Positions 1-10,997 of a DNA stretch of 64,000 nt are shown here, piece by piece; position 1 is the first letter of the stretch, and each line of letters starts with the position of its first letter. The translations under genes were made by a program, and so were the position numbers. This DNA is from Argentina anserina (taxonomy: Eukaryota > Streptophyta > Magnoliopsida > Rosales > Rosaceae). The stretch lies in contig NC_065874.1 of the NCBI RefSeq assembly GCF_933775445.1, forward strand, positions 20,530,501 to 20,594,500, given 5' to 3'. The notes under the pieces are model-generated. The model made no database searches, was not told the origin of the DNA, and saw only the letters and a program-made list of their open reading frames with translations.

Positions 1-89
1 ATTGGAATAGTAAAGATACGCAAACGATGTAAAGATACTCAGTTTGAAAGAAACACACTCCCACACTTGTAAAACTCTCAAATTCAATA
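1..89. repeat. HOR A, tail of a preceding copy
   Basis: These bases match the end of HOR A copy 1 at an offset of 2512 bp, with one visible difference (aaaactct here, aaatctct near 2585). The window therefore opens inside an HOR A copy, and the array continues to the left. Confidence 0.85.
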
Positions 90-2601
90 GAAACTCGCAT
101 CAGAAAGCCTTACAGAAAGATACACAAACGAGAAATGAAAAGATACACAATTGGAATCGTAAAGATACGCAAACGATGTAAAGAGACTCAGTTTAAAAGA
201 AACACCCTCCCATACATGCAAAACTCTCAAATACAATAGAAACTCGCATAAGAAGCCTTACAGAAAGATACTCAAACGAGAAATGAAAAGATACACAATT
301 GGAATAGTAAAGATACGCAAACGATGTAAAGCTACACAATTGGAATAGTAAAGATACGCAAACGATGTAAAGATACTCAGTTTGAAAGAAACACACTCCC
401 ACACTTGCAAAACTCTCAAATACAATAGAAACTCGCATCAGAAGCCTTACAGAAAGATACTCAAACGAGAAATGAAAAGATACACAATTGGAATAGTAAA
501 GATACGCAAACGATGTAAAGATACTCAGTTTGAAAGAAACACACTCACACACTTGCAAAACTCTCAAATTCAATAGAAACACGCATCCGAAAGCCTTACA
601 GAAAGATACTCAAACGAGAAATGAAAAGATACACAATTGGAATAGTAAAGATACGCAAACGATGTAAAGATACTCAGTTTGAAAGAAACACACTCCCACA
701 CTTGTAAAACTCTCAAATTCAATAGAAACTCGCATAAGAAGCCTTACAGAAAGATACTCAAACGAGAAATGAAAAGATACACAATTGGAATAGTAAAGAT
801 ACGCAAACGATGTAAAGATACACAATTGGAATAGTAAAGATACGCAAACGATGTAAAGATACTCAGTTTGAATGAAACACACTCCCACACTTGCAAAACT
901 CTCAAATACAATAGAAACTCGCATCAGAAGCCTTACAGAAAGATACTCAAACGAGAAATGAAAAGATACACAATTGGAATAGTAAAGATACGCAAACGAT
1001 GTAAAGATACACAATTAGAATAGTAAAGATACGCAAACGATGTAAAGATACTCAGTTTGAAAGAAACACACTCACACACTTGCAAAACTCTCAAATTCAA
1101 TAGAAACTCGCATCCGAAAGCCTTACAGAAAGATACTCAAACGAGAAATGAAAAGATACACAATTGGAATAGTAAAGATACGCAAACGATGTAAAGATAC
1201 TCAGTTTGAAAGAAACACACTCCCACACTTGTAAAACTCTCAAATTCAATAGAAACTCGCATCAGAAAGCCTTACAGAAAGATACTCAAACGAGAAATGA
1301 AAAGATACACAATTGGAATCGTAAAGATACGCAAACGATGTAAAGTGACTCAGTTTAAAAGAAACACACTCCCACACTTGCAAAACTCTCAAATACAATA
1401 GAAACTCGCATAAGAAGCCTTACAGAAAGATACTCAAACGAGAAATGAAAAGATACACAATTGGAATCGTAAAGATACGCAAACGATGTAAAGATACACA
1501 ATTGGAATAGTAAAGATACGCAAACGATTATAGACACTCAGTTTGAAAGAAACACACTCCCACACTTGTAAAACTCTCAAATACAATAGAAACTCGCATA
1601 AGAAGCCTTACAGAAAGATACTCAAACGAGAAATGAAAAAATACACAATTGGAATAGTAAAGATACGCAAACGATGTAAAGATACACAATTGGAATAGTA
1701 AAGATACGCAAACGATGTAAAGATACTCAGTTTGAATGAAACACACTCCCACACTTGCAAAACTCTGAAATACAATAGAAACTCGCATCAGAAGCCTTAC
1801 AGAAAGATACGCAAACGAGAAATGAAAAGATACACAATTGGAATAGTAAAGATACGCAAACGATGTAAAGATACACAATTAGAATAGTAAAGATACGCAA
1901 ACGATGTAATGATACTCAGTTTGAAAGAAACACACTCACACACTTGCAAAACTCTCAAATTCAATAGAAACTCGCATCCGAAAGCCTTACAGAAAGATAC
2001 TCAAACGAGAAATGAAAAGATACACAATTGGAATAGAAAAGATACGCAAACGATGTAAAGACACTCAGTTTGAAAGAAACACACTCCCACACTTGCAAAA
2101 CTCTCAAATACAATAGAAACTCGCATCAGAAGCCTTACAGAAAGATACTCAAACGAGAAATGAAAAGATACACAATTGGAATAGAAAAGATACGCAAACG
2201 ATGTAAAGACACTCAGTTTGAAAGAAACACACTCCCACACTTGCAAAACTCTCAAATACAATAGAAACTCGCATCAGAAGCCTTACAGAAAGATACTCAA
2301 ACGAGAAATGAAAAGATACACAATTGGAATAGTAAAGATACGCAAACGATGTAAAGATACACAATTAGAATAGTAAAGATACGCAAACGATGTAAAGATA
2401 CTCAGTTTGAAAGAAACACACTCACACACTTGCAAAACTCTCAAATTCAATAGAAACTCGCATCCGAAAGCCTTACAGAAAGATACTCAAACGAGAAATG
2501 AAAAGATACACAATTGGAATAGTAAAGATACGCAAACGATGTAAAGATACTCAGTTTGAAAGAAACACACTCCCACACTTGTAAATCTCTCAAATTCAAT
2601 A
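90..2601. repeat. HOR A copy 1 (15 monomers, 2512 bp)
   Basis: Monomer starts can be read at 90, 239, 428, 576, 725, 914, 1103, 1252, 1401, 1589, 1778, 1967, 2116, 2264 and 2453. The lengths are 149,189,148,149,189,189,149,149,188,189,189,149,148,189,149 and sum to 2512. The 188-bp unit carries the rare junction cgattatagacac near 1518-1530. The order of lengths and diagnostic variants repeats in the next copy. Confidence 0.93.
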
Positions 2602-5113
2602 GAAACTCGCATCAGAAAGCCTTACAGAAAGATACACAAACGAGAAATGAAAAGATACACAATTGGAATCGTAAAGATACGCAAACGATGTAAAGAGACT
2701 CAGTTTAAAAGAAACACCCTCCCATACATGCAAAACTCTCAAATACAATAGAAACTCGCATAAGAAGCCTTACAGAAAGATACTCAAACGAGAAATGAAA
2801 AGATACACAATTGGAATAGTAAAGATACGCAAACGATGTAAAGATACACAATTGGAATAGTAAAGATACGCAAACGATGTAAAGATACTCAGTTTGAAAG
2901 AAACACACTCCCACACTTGCAAAACTCTCAAATACAATAGAAACTCGCATCAGAAGCCTTACAGAAAGATACTCAAACGAGAAATGAAAAGATACACAAT
3001 TGGAATAGTAAAGATACGCAAACGATGTAAAGATACTCAGTTTGAAAGAAACACACTCACACACTTGCAAAACTCTCAAATTCAATAGAAACACGCATCC
3101 GAAAGCCTTACAGAAAGATACTCAAACGAGAAATGAAAAGATACACAATTGGAATAGTAAAGATACGCAAACGATGTAAAGATACTCAGTTTGAAAGAAA
3201 CACACTCCCACACTTGTAAAACTCTCAAATTCAATAGAAACTCGCATAAGAAGCCTTACAGAAAGATACTCAAACGAGAAATGAAAAGATACACAATTGG
3301 AATAGTAAAGATACGCAAACGATGTAAAGATACACAATTGGAATAGTAAAGATACGCAAACGATGTAAAGATACTCAGTTTGAATGAAACACACTCCCAC
3401 ACTTGCAAAACTCTCAAATACAATAGAAACTCGCATCAGAAGCCTTACAGAAAGATACTCAAACGAGAAATGAAAAGATACACAATTGGAATAGTAAAGA
3501 TACGCAAACGATGTAAAGATACACAATTAGAATAGTAAAGATACGCAAACGATGTAAAGATACTCAGTTTGAAAGAAACACACTCACACACTTGCAAAAC
3601 TCTCAAATTCAATAGAAACTCGCATCCGAAAGCCTTACAGAAAGATACTCAAACGAGAAATGAAAAGATACACAATTGGAATAGTAAAGATACGCAAACG
3701 ATGTAAAGATACTCAGTTTGAAAGAAACACACTCCCACACTTGTAAAACTCTCAAATTCAATAGAAACTCGCATCAGAAAGCCTTACAGAAAGATACTCA
3801 AACGAGAAATGAAAAGATACACAATTGGAATCGTAAAGATACGCAAACGATGTAAAGTGACTCAGTTTAAAAGAAACACACTCCCACACTTGCAAAACTC
3901 TCAAATACAATAGAAACTCGCATAAGAAGCCTTACAGAAAGATACTCAAACGAGAAATGAAAAGATACACAATTGGAATCGTAAAGATACGCAAACGATG
4001 TAAAGATACACAATTGGAATAGTAAAGATACGCAAACGATTATAGACACTCAGTTTGAAAGAAACACACTCCCACACTTGTAAAACTCTCAAATACAATA
4101 GAAACTCGCATAAGAAGCCTTACAGAAAGATACTCAAACGAGAAATGAAAAGATACACAATTGGAATAGTAAAGATACGCAAACGATGTAAAGATACACA
4201 ATTGGAATAGTAAAGATACGCAAACGATGTAAAGATACTCAGTTTGAATGAAACACACTCCCACACTTGCAAAACTCTGAAATACAATAGAAACTCGCAT
4301 CAGAAGCCTTACAGAAAGATACGCAAACGAGAAATGAAAAGATACACAATTGGAATAGTAAAGATACGCAAACGATGTAAAGATACACAATTAGAATAGT
4401 AAAGATACGCAAACGATGTAAAGATACTCAGTTTGAAAGAAACACACTCACACACTTGCAAAACTCTCAAATTCAATAGAAACTCGCATCCGAAAGCCTT
4501 ACAGAAAGATACTCAAACGAGAAATGAAAAGATACACAATTGGAATAGAAAAGATACGCAAACGATGTAAAGACACTCAGTTTGAAAGAAACACACTCCC
4601 ACACTTGCAAAACTCTCAAATACAATAGAAACTCGCATCAGAAGCCTTACAGAAAGATACTCAAATGAGAAATGAAAAGATACACAATTGGAATAGAAAA
4701 GATACGCAAACGATGTAAAGACACTCAGTTTGAAAGAAACACACTCCCACACTTGCAAAACTCTCAAATACAATAGAAACTCGCATCAGAAGCCTTACAG
4801 AAAGATACTCAAACGAGAAATGAAAAGATACACAATTGGAATAGTAAAGATACGCAAACGATGTAAAGATACACAATTAGAATAGTAAAGATACGCAAAC
4901 GATGTAAAGATACTCAGTTTGAAAGAAACACACTCACACACTTGCAAAACTCTCAAATTCAATAGAAACTCGCATCCGAAAGCCTTACAGAAAGATACTC
5001 AAACGAGAAATGAAAAGATACACAATTGGAATAGTAAAGATACGCAAACGATGTAAAGATACTCAGTTTGAAAGAAACACACTCCCACACTTGTAAAACT
5101 CTCAAATTCAATA
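2602..5113. repeat. HOR A copy 2 (15 monomers, 2512 bp)
   Basis: Matches copy 1 position by position at +2512. I noticed only a handful of single-base differences, for example gctac at 331-335 versus gatac here, an extra A-run base near 1637, aatgatac near 1909 versus aaagatac here, and aaatgag near 4664. The rare cgattatagacac junction recurs near 4030-4042. Confidence 0.93.
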
Positions 5114-7816
5114 GAAACTCGCATCAGAAAGCCTTACAGAAAGATACACAAACGAGAAATGAAAAGATACACAATTGGAATCGTAAAGATACGCAAACGA
5201 TGTAAAGAGACTCAGTTTAAAAGAAACACCCTCCCATACATGCAAAACTCTCAAATACAATAGAAACTCGCATAAGAAGCCTTACAGAAAGATACTCAAA
5301 CGAGAAATGAAAAGATACACAATTGGAATAGTAAAGATACGCAAACGATGTAAAGCTACACAATTGGAATAGTAAAGATACGCAAACGATGTAAAGATAC
5401 TCAGTTTGAAAGAAACACACTCCCACACTTGCAAAACTCTCAAATACAATAGAAACTCGCATCAGAAGCCTTACAGAAAGATACTCAAACGAGAAATGAA
5501 AAGATACACAATTGGAATAGTAAAGATACGCAAACGATGTAAAGATACTCAGTTTGAAAGAAACACACTCACACACTTGCAAAACTCTCAAATTCAATAG
5601 AAACTCGCATCCGAAAGCCTTACAGAAAGATACTCAAACGAGAAATGAAAAGATACACAATTGGAATAGTAAAGATACGCAAACGATGTAAAGATACTCA
5701 GTTTGAAAGAAACACACTCCCACACTTGTAAAACTCTCAAATTCAATAGAAACTCGCATAAGAAGCCTTACAGAAAGATACTCAAACGAGAAATGAAAAG
5801 ATACACAATTGGAATAGTAAAGATACGCAAACGATGTAAAGATACACAATTGGAATAGTAAAGATACGCAAACGATGTAAAGATACTCAGTTTGAATGAA
5901 ACACACTCCCACACTTGCAAAACTCTCAAATACAATAGAAACTCGCATCAGAAGCCTTACAGAAAGATACTCAAACGAGAAATGAAAAGATACACAATTG
6001 GAATAGTAAAGATACGCAAACGATGTAAAGATACACAATTAGAATAGTAAAGATACGCAAACGATGTAATGATACTCAGTTTGAAAGAAACACACTCACA
6101 CACTTGCAAAACTCTCAAATTCAATAGAAACTCGCATCCGAAAGCCTTACAGAAAGATACTCAAACGAGAAATGAAAAGATACACAATTGGAATAGTAAA
6201 GATACGCAAACGATGTAAAGATACTCAGTTTGAAAGAAACACACTCCCACACTTGCAAAACTCTCAAATTCAATAGAAACTCGCATCAGAAAGCCTTACA
6301 GAAAGATACTCAAACGAGAAATGAAAAGATACACAATTGGAATAGTAAAGATACGCAAACGATGTAAAGATACTCAGTTTGAAAGAGACACACTCCCACA
6401 CTTGTAAAACTCTCAAATTCAATAGAAACTCGCATCAGAAAGCCTTACAGAAAGATACTCAAACGAGAAATGAAAAGATACACAATTGGAATGGTAAAGA
6501 TACGCAAACGATGTAAAGATACACAATTGGAATAGTAAAGATACGCAAACGATGTAAAGATACTCAGTTTGAATGAAACACACTCCCACACTTGCAAAAC
6601 TCTCAAATACAATAGAAACTCGCATCAGAAGCCTTACAGAAAGATACTCAAACGAGAAATGAAAAGATACACAATTGGAATAGTAAAGATACGCAAACGA
6701 TGTAAAGATACACAATTGGAATAGTAAAGATACGCAAACGATGTAAAGATACTCAGTTTGAAAGAAACACACTCCCACACTTGCAAAACTCTGAAATACA
6801 ATAGAAACTCGCATCAGAAGCCTTACAGAAAGATACGCAAACGAGAAATGAAAAGATACACAATTGGAATAGTAAAGATACGCAAACGATGTAAAGATAC
6901 ACAATTAGAATAGTAAAGATACGCAAACGATGTAATGATACTCAGTTTGAAAGAAACACACTCACACACTTGCAAAACTCTCAAATTCAATAGAAACTCG
7001 CATCCGAAAGCCTTACAGAAAGATACTCAAACGAGAAATGAAAAGATACACAATTGGAATAGAAAAGATACGCAAACGATGTAAAGACACTCAGTTTGAA
7101 AGAAACACACTCCCACACTTGCAAAACTCTCAAATACAATAGAAACTCGCATCAGAAGCCTTACAGAAAGATACTCAAACGAGAAATGAAAAGATACACA
7201 ATTGGAATAGAAAAGATACGCAAACGATGTAAAGACACTCAGTTTGAAAGAAACACACTCCCACACTTGCAAAACTCTCAAATACAATAGAAACTCGCAT
7301 CAGAAGCCTTACAGAAAGATACTCAAACGAGAAATGAAAAGATACACAATTGGAATAGAAAAGATACGCAAACGATGTAAAGATACACAATTGCAATAGT
7401 AAAGATTCGCAAACGATGTAAAGATACTCAGTTTGAAAGAAACACACTCCCACACTTGCAAAACTCTCAAATACAATAGAAACTCGTATCAGAAGCCTTA
7501 CAGAAAGATACTCAAACGAGAAATGAAAAGATACACAATTGGAATAGTAAAGATACGCAAACGATGTAAAGATACACAATTAGAATAGTAAAGATACGCA
7601 AACGATGTAAAGATACTCAGTTTGAAAGAAACACACTCACACACTTGCAAAACTCTCAAATTCAATAGAAACTCGCATCCGAAAGCCTTACAGAAAGATA
7701 CTCAAACGAGAAATGAAAAGATACACAATTGGAATAGTAAAGATACGCAAACGATGTAAAGATACTCAGTTTGAAAGAAACACACTCCCACACTTGTAAA
7801 ACTCTCAAATTCAATA
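5114..7816. repeat. HOR A copy 3, expanded variant (16 monomers, 2703 bp)
   Basis: Monomer lengths are 149,189,148,149,189,189,149,149,190,189,189,149,148,189,189,149. It follows copies 1 and 2 except that the 188-bp cgattatag unit is replaced by a 190-bp unit carrying ggaatggtaaag (near 6488), and one extra 189-bp unit with ttgcaatag and gattcgc lies near 7391-7410. It shares gctac (5355-5359) with copy 1 but not copy 2, so variant sharing among copies is mosaic. Confidence 0.9.
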
Positions 7817-8733
7817 GAAACTCGCATCAGAAAGCCTTACAGAAAGATACACAAACGAGAAATGAAAAGATACACAATTGGAATCGTAAAGATACGCAAA
7901 CGATGTAAAGAGACTCAGTTTAAAAGAAACACCCTCCCATACTTGCAAAACTCTCAAATACAATAGAAACTCGCATAAGAAGCCTTACAGAAAGATACTC
8001 AAACGAGAAATGAAAAGATACACAATTGGAATAGTAAAGATACGCAAACGATGTAAAGCTACACAATTGGAATAGTAAAGATACGCAAACGATGTAAAGA
8101 TACTCAGTTTGAAAGAAACACACTCCCACACTTGCAAAACTCTCAAATACAATAGAAACTCGCATCAGAAGCCTTACAGAAAGATACTCAAACGAGAAAT
8201 GAAAAGATACACAATTGGAATAGTAAAGATACGCAAACGATGTAAAGATACTCAGTTTGAAAGAAACACACTCACACACTTGCAAAACTCTCAAATTCAA
8301 TAGAAACACGCATCCGAAAGCCTTACAGAAAGATACTCAAACGAGAAATGAAAAGATACACAATTGGAATAGTAAAGATACGCAAACGATGTAAAGATAC
8401 TCAGTTTGAAAGAAACACACTCCCACACTTGTAAAACTCTCAAATTCAATAGAAACTCGCATCAGAAAGCCTTACAGAAAGATACACAAACGAGAAATGA
8501 AAAGATACACAATTGGAATCGTAAAGATACGCAAACGATGTAAAGAGACTCAGTTTAAAAGAAACACACTCCCACACTTGCAAAACTCTCAAATACAATA
8601 GAAACTCGCATAAGAAGCCTTACAGAAAGATACTCAAACGAGAAATGAAAAGATACACAATTGGAATAGTAAAGATACGCAAACGATGTAAAGATACTCA
8701 GTTTGAAAGAAACACACTCCCACACTTGCAAAA
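7817..8733. repeat. HOR A copy 4, truncated by the insertion
   Basis: Begins like the other copies (149, 189, 148, 149 bp units, with gctac near 8058). It then departs from the HOR order, with a 149-bp unit to 8601, and is cut inside the next monomer at 8733 by the LTR insertion. Confidence 0.85.
8729..8733. repeat. Target-site duplication, left copy
   Basis: The bases caaaa end the left satellite flank (cacttgcaaaa) immediately before the TG that opens the insertion. They are repeated at 10993-10997. The uninterrupted monomer has cttgcaaaactctc at this place, with one caaaa only, so the duplication was created by insertion. Confidence 0.9.
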
Positions 8734-8740
8734 TGATCGG
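8734..8740. repeat. Terminal inverted motif of the LTR, left end
   Basis: TGATCGG at the left edge pairs with the reverse complement of CCTATCA at 10986-10992 (TGATAGG), with one mismatch. This is the short inverted end typical of LTRs, where integrase acts. Confidence 0.7.
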
Positions 8741-8869
8741 TTCGATTACTCGAGATCAATATTAACCCTGTAAGCATCGTTAGTAGTATAAAGCAAGAGG
8801 GTATCGTTCACAAACCGGGGATCCAACCAGGGTAAAGAATCACAAACATTTAACAACGAATTCATAAGA

Positions 8870-9640
8870 GTTTAAAAGATTTGAGATATATTTCGGTTTC
8901 AACAGAAAATAAACCTAAACTAATATATACATGTGATCAACCAACCAACACATAAGCAATTACCAAACAAATAACATAAGAACAAAGGTAACGAAATCTA
9001 ATCTCAATTAAGTTCATGCCGTAAGGTTCATTATACATCCTAGAATCGGTTATGCAGTTAAGTTCCTCCCAAGGTTCCTAACTCAATGACACTTTAACAC
9101 ATTCGAACTCAGTCCCAACCTCATTCGAAATCTAACATACTTATCCTACCATGCAACTTCAAAGCCACGCATATTGAATTCATTAAGCATGTCACCTACT
9201 TAACCAACAATCATGCAATTCCAAAAATCACATAGAAAAGATAAACATATTCAAATGCACAAGTCTAACCGAACCTAGGCAATAATCGGTGAAGGTGACA
9301 AAGAACAAACAATTAATCAACTCCCAAGTATCAAAATCGTTTATAACTTTGGATTATTACACATGCGACGTCAACTTCCGGGTATCAATCACACACGTAA
9401 GTAAGAACACACCGAAAATCATTTAAATAAATAAACATAAACTCATGGCATAAAACCTAAAATCATTGAATTAAAATCGAAAACCTTAATTCATCATGTC
9501 ATTCAAAAGTTACAAATATCTCATAGACAAGAATAAAAATATCTTTAACAAAACCTAAACATAAATCATCCAAGAACAAGAACAAAAAAACCCGAAAACT
9601 TAACATGAAGATCAAAGAGTTACACTTTATAATTCTCCTC
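8870..9640. other. A-rich non-coding part of the LTR
   Basis: About 770 bases, A-rich on the plus strand, with no supported open frame, RNA gene or tandem repeat. If the LTR is read on the minus strand this is T-rich sequence downstream of the TATA-like box, compatible with an R/U5 region. I see nothing else in it. Confidence 0.6.
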
Positions 9641-9832
9641 CCAAGGTTCCTTACAGAGGTAGCACGAGATCTTCAAGAGTATGGTATCCTAGGCTCCCAA
9701 GCTTTGGACAGAAAATATGATGAAGGGTGGTGAATTCGGATTCTATGATGCTTGGTGAATGAAAGTGTTTGGGCAGAGCTTTGGCAAGTCTTGTGAGCAA
9801 GGTTGATGATATGTTTCTGTGGAATTGAGGTG

Positions 9833-9842
9833 CTATATATAG
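9833..9842 (-). promoter_or_regulatory. TATA-like box within the LTR
   Basis: The sequence ctatatatag is a perfect palindrome, so it could serve either strand. It is about 1150 bp from the 10992 end and 1100 bp from the 8734 end, a reasonable place for an LTR promoter separating U3 from R-U5. This is a motif match only. No transcript evidence is available. Confidence 0.4.
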
Positions 9843-9950
9843 AGGAAGAAACCCAAGGGAGGATGGCCACAAAGTCCACAAAGTTGAAACCAAATTGGTT
9901 GAGGTTTCCTAGATTCGGCAGATTTGACCTTTGTCCCTTGTTGTGGCCAT

Positions 9951-10125
9951 AACTTTCTCTAGCAAAATAGATATTGAGATGATTCCAATTGGAAATTTCA
10001 ACTAGACTTCCGTGGCTTTTCATCCATATAAGGTATATTTTCTCAATCATTTTGAGCTGTCCAGGGGAGCCCGTCAAAGATGGATGATCTGCACTGCCAG
10101 AATTCTGATTTCTATAAGGATTGCA
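9951..10125. repeat. Diverged internal direct repeat of the LTR, copy 1
   Basis: Shares an ordered set of blocks with 10499-10670: tctct, agatattga, gattccaa, aaactagact or a close form, tccatataa, and ccaggggagcccgtc, followed by a related aagatgga/aagttgga and attctgatt/attttgatt tail. The two copies are clearly homologous but have many substitutions, so the duplication predates the insertion into this array. Confidence 0.65.
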
Positions 10126-10246
10126 TATCTTTTGCATTAATTACATATCTTCTTCCTCCTTTATTGCTGATTTCTTTTGCACAAATTTCTTCCTTTGAAT
10201 TAGGGAGGCAGCAAAAGTCTTAATTGTTGCAGCCATGTTTGATTTT

Positions 10247-10288
10247 TCTTACCTCTCCTCATTAAATTTGCTGCATGCCTTCTTTGAC
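10247..10288. repeat. 42-bp tandem duplication in the LTR, unit 1
   Basis: The unit contains ttgctgcatgccttctttga and is followed two bases later by a second copy at 10291-10332, differing at only a few positions. It is a young local duplication inside the element, probably replication slippage. Confidence 0.85.
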
Positions 10289-10290
10289 TT

Positions 10291-10332
10291 TCTTGCCTCT
10301 TCTCATTTAATTTGCTGCATGCCTTCTTTGAC
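10291..10332. repeat. 42-bp tandem duplication in the LTR, unit 2
   Basis: Second copy of the unit at 10247-10288 (period 44 bp). Differences include tcttgcctcttctc here versus tcttacctctcctc in unit 1. Confidence 0.85.
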
Positions 10333-10498
10333 ATTCTTTGGTGCTGGGATTTATGGACATTCTGATACATATTTGTGCTCTATTTGCAGGAGGAATAAAG
10401 TCCCAAGTTTCCCTCATAGCCCTTGGATCAAAAGCAAATCAATGGCTGAGATAATTCCGCCGAGTTCATTGGACCTCCGATCAATGATTCAGTCATAT

Positions 10499-10670
10499 CT
10501 CTCTGTAGGAATAAGATATTGATTTGATTCCAAATCCTACAGAAACTAGACTCAAATACCTTTATTTCCATATAAAGTAGGTCTTCTAACTCGATCGGAG
10601 CTATCCAGGGGAGCCCGTCGAAGTTGGACTATGAATATTGACAGCATTTTGATTCTTGAATGGATTGGGC
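10499..10670. repeat. Diverged internal direct repeat of the LTR, copy 2
   Basis: Second copy of the roughly 170-bp unit at 9951-10125, in the same orientation about 548 bp downstream. The best conserved core is ccaggggagcccgtc (near 10605-10620). Its role in the element is unknown. Confidence 0.65.
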
Positions 10671-10992
10671 TTTTAAGTGTATTTTCTTCTCTTTCCTTGT
10701 GGAACTAGGATTGCTTTCCTTCTCCAACATGGATTTGTATTTCCTAATAAGAATAAGTATGTTAGAAACAAAGAAATACGAAAGGATGAATCCTACTCGA
10801 ACAAGGAATCATATCTCAACAAGGATTATTAACACTTAGCACGATTTCATCATCAATTCACTCATAATTGATATAAGCTCTACCTAGACACTTATTCTTA
10901 CAAAAGAAACTAAAACATACTAAATAAGAGGTAACAAAGAGTAAGAATAGGGCATAATCACATTAAGAACGTCACAGTTTGTGCTCCTATCA

Positions 10993-10997
10993 CAAAA
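10993..10997. repeat. Target-site duplication, right copy
   Basis: The bases caaaa follow the terminal CA of the insertion. The satellite monomer then resumes exactly where it was broken (ctctcaaatacaatag). Confidence 0.9.

Larger units (their letters stand above)
1..8733. repeat. Satellite array, left block (148/189-bp monomers)
   Basis: Uninterrupted head-to-tail tandem array. The monomer can be phased on the conserved start gaaactcgcatc and ends with ctctcaaatacaata. Measured start-to-start distances are almost all 148, 149 or 188-190 bp. The one-base variant is a cagaaagcc/cagaagcc difference, and the long class carries an extra 41-bp block. All units face the same way. This block is organised as the 2512-bp HOR A. 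It lacks the central-block variant gaaaacagacac and the right-block variant ggtactctg. No gene is present. Confidence 0.98.
8734..10992 (-). mobile_element. Solo LTR of a plant LTR retrotransposon (2259 bp)
   Basis: This is the only non-satellite DNA in the window. It begins TGATCGG and ends CCTATCA, giving the TG...CA termini and a short imperfect terminal inversion (six of seven bases) expected of an LTR. A perfect 5-bp duplication, caaaa, flanks it. I see no second LTR, primer-binding site, polypurine tract or gag/pol coding sequence, so a solo LTR left by LTR-LTR recombination fits best. The length is large but within the range known for plant Ty3/gypsy LTRs. A palindromic TATA-like box (9833-9842) lies near the middle. 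Reading on the minus strand (start TGATAGGAGCAC, with a T-rich second half) looks more LTR-like to me, but the orientation and the family are not proven. The alternative is a non-autonomous element of another class that happens to have TG...CA ends. Confidence 0.8.

Noticed and set aside
2070..2264. Plus-strand 64-codon open frames recurring throughout the array
   Set aside because: They are the same satellite stretch translated again and again. They have no promoter, splice or codon-usage support and follow monomer phase only.
1..8733. CRISPR array
   Set aside because: The repeats are continuous 148/189-bp satellite monomers without unique spacers, and no cas genes are present.
9651..9893. 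80-codon minus-strand open frame in the insertion
   Set aside because: Short, overlaps the previous frame in another phase, and has no domain.
9673..10137. 154-codon minus-strand open frame in the insertion
   Set aside because: No recognisable gag, pol, transposase or host domain. It overlaps the TATA-like box and one diverged internal repeat. Chance open frame in an LTR.
10235..10522. 95-codon plus-strand open frame in the insertion
   Set aside because: Begins in the 42-bp tandem duplication and has no recognisable domain. Most likely non-coding LTR sequence.
8734..10992. Complete retrotransposon with two LTRs
   Set aside because: The two ends do not form a direct repeat, and no primer-binding site, polypurine tract or polyprotein is visible.
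8734..10992. DNA transposon or Helitron
   Set aside because: Terminal inversion is only about 7 bp, the target duplication is 5 bp with TG...CA ends, and no Helitron-type CTRR end with hairpin was seen.
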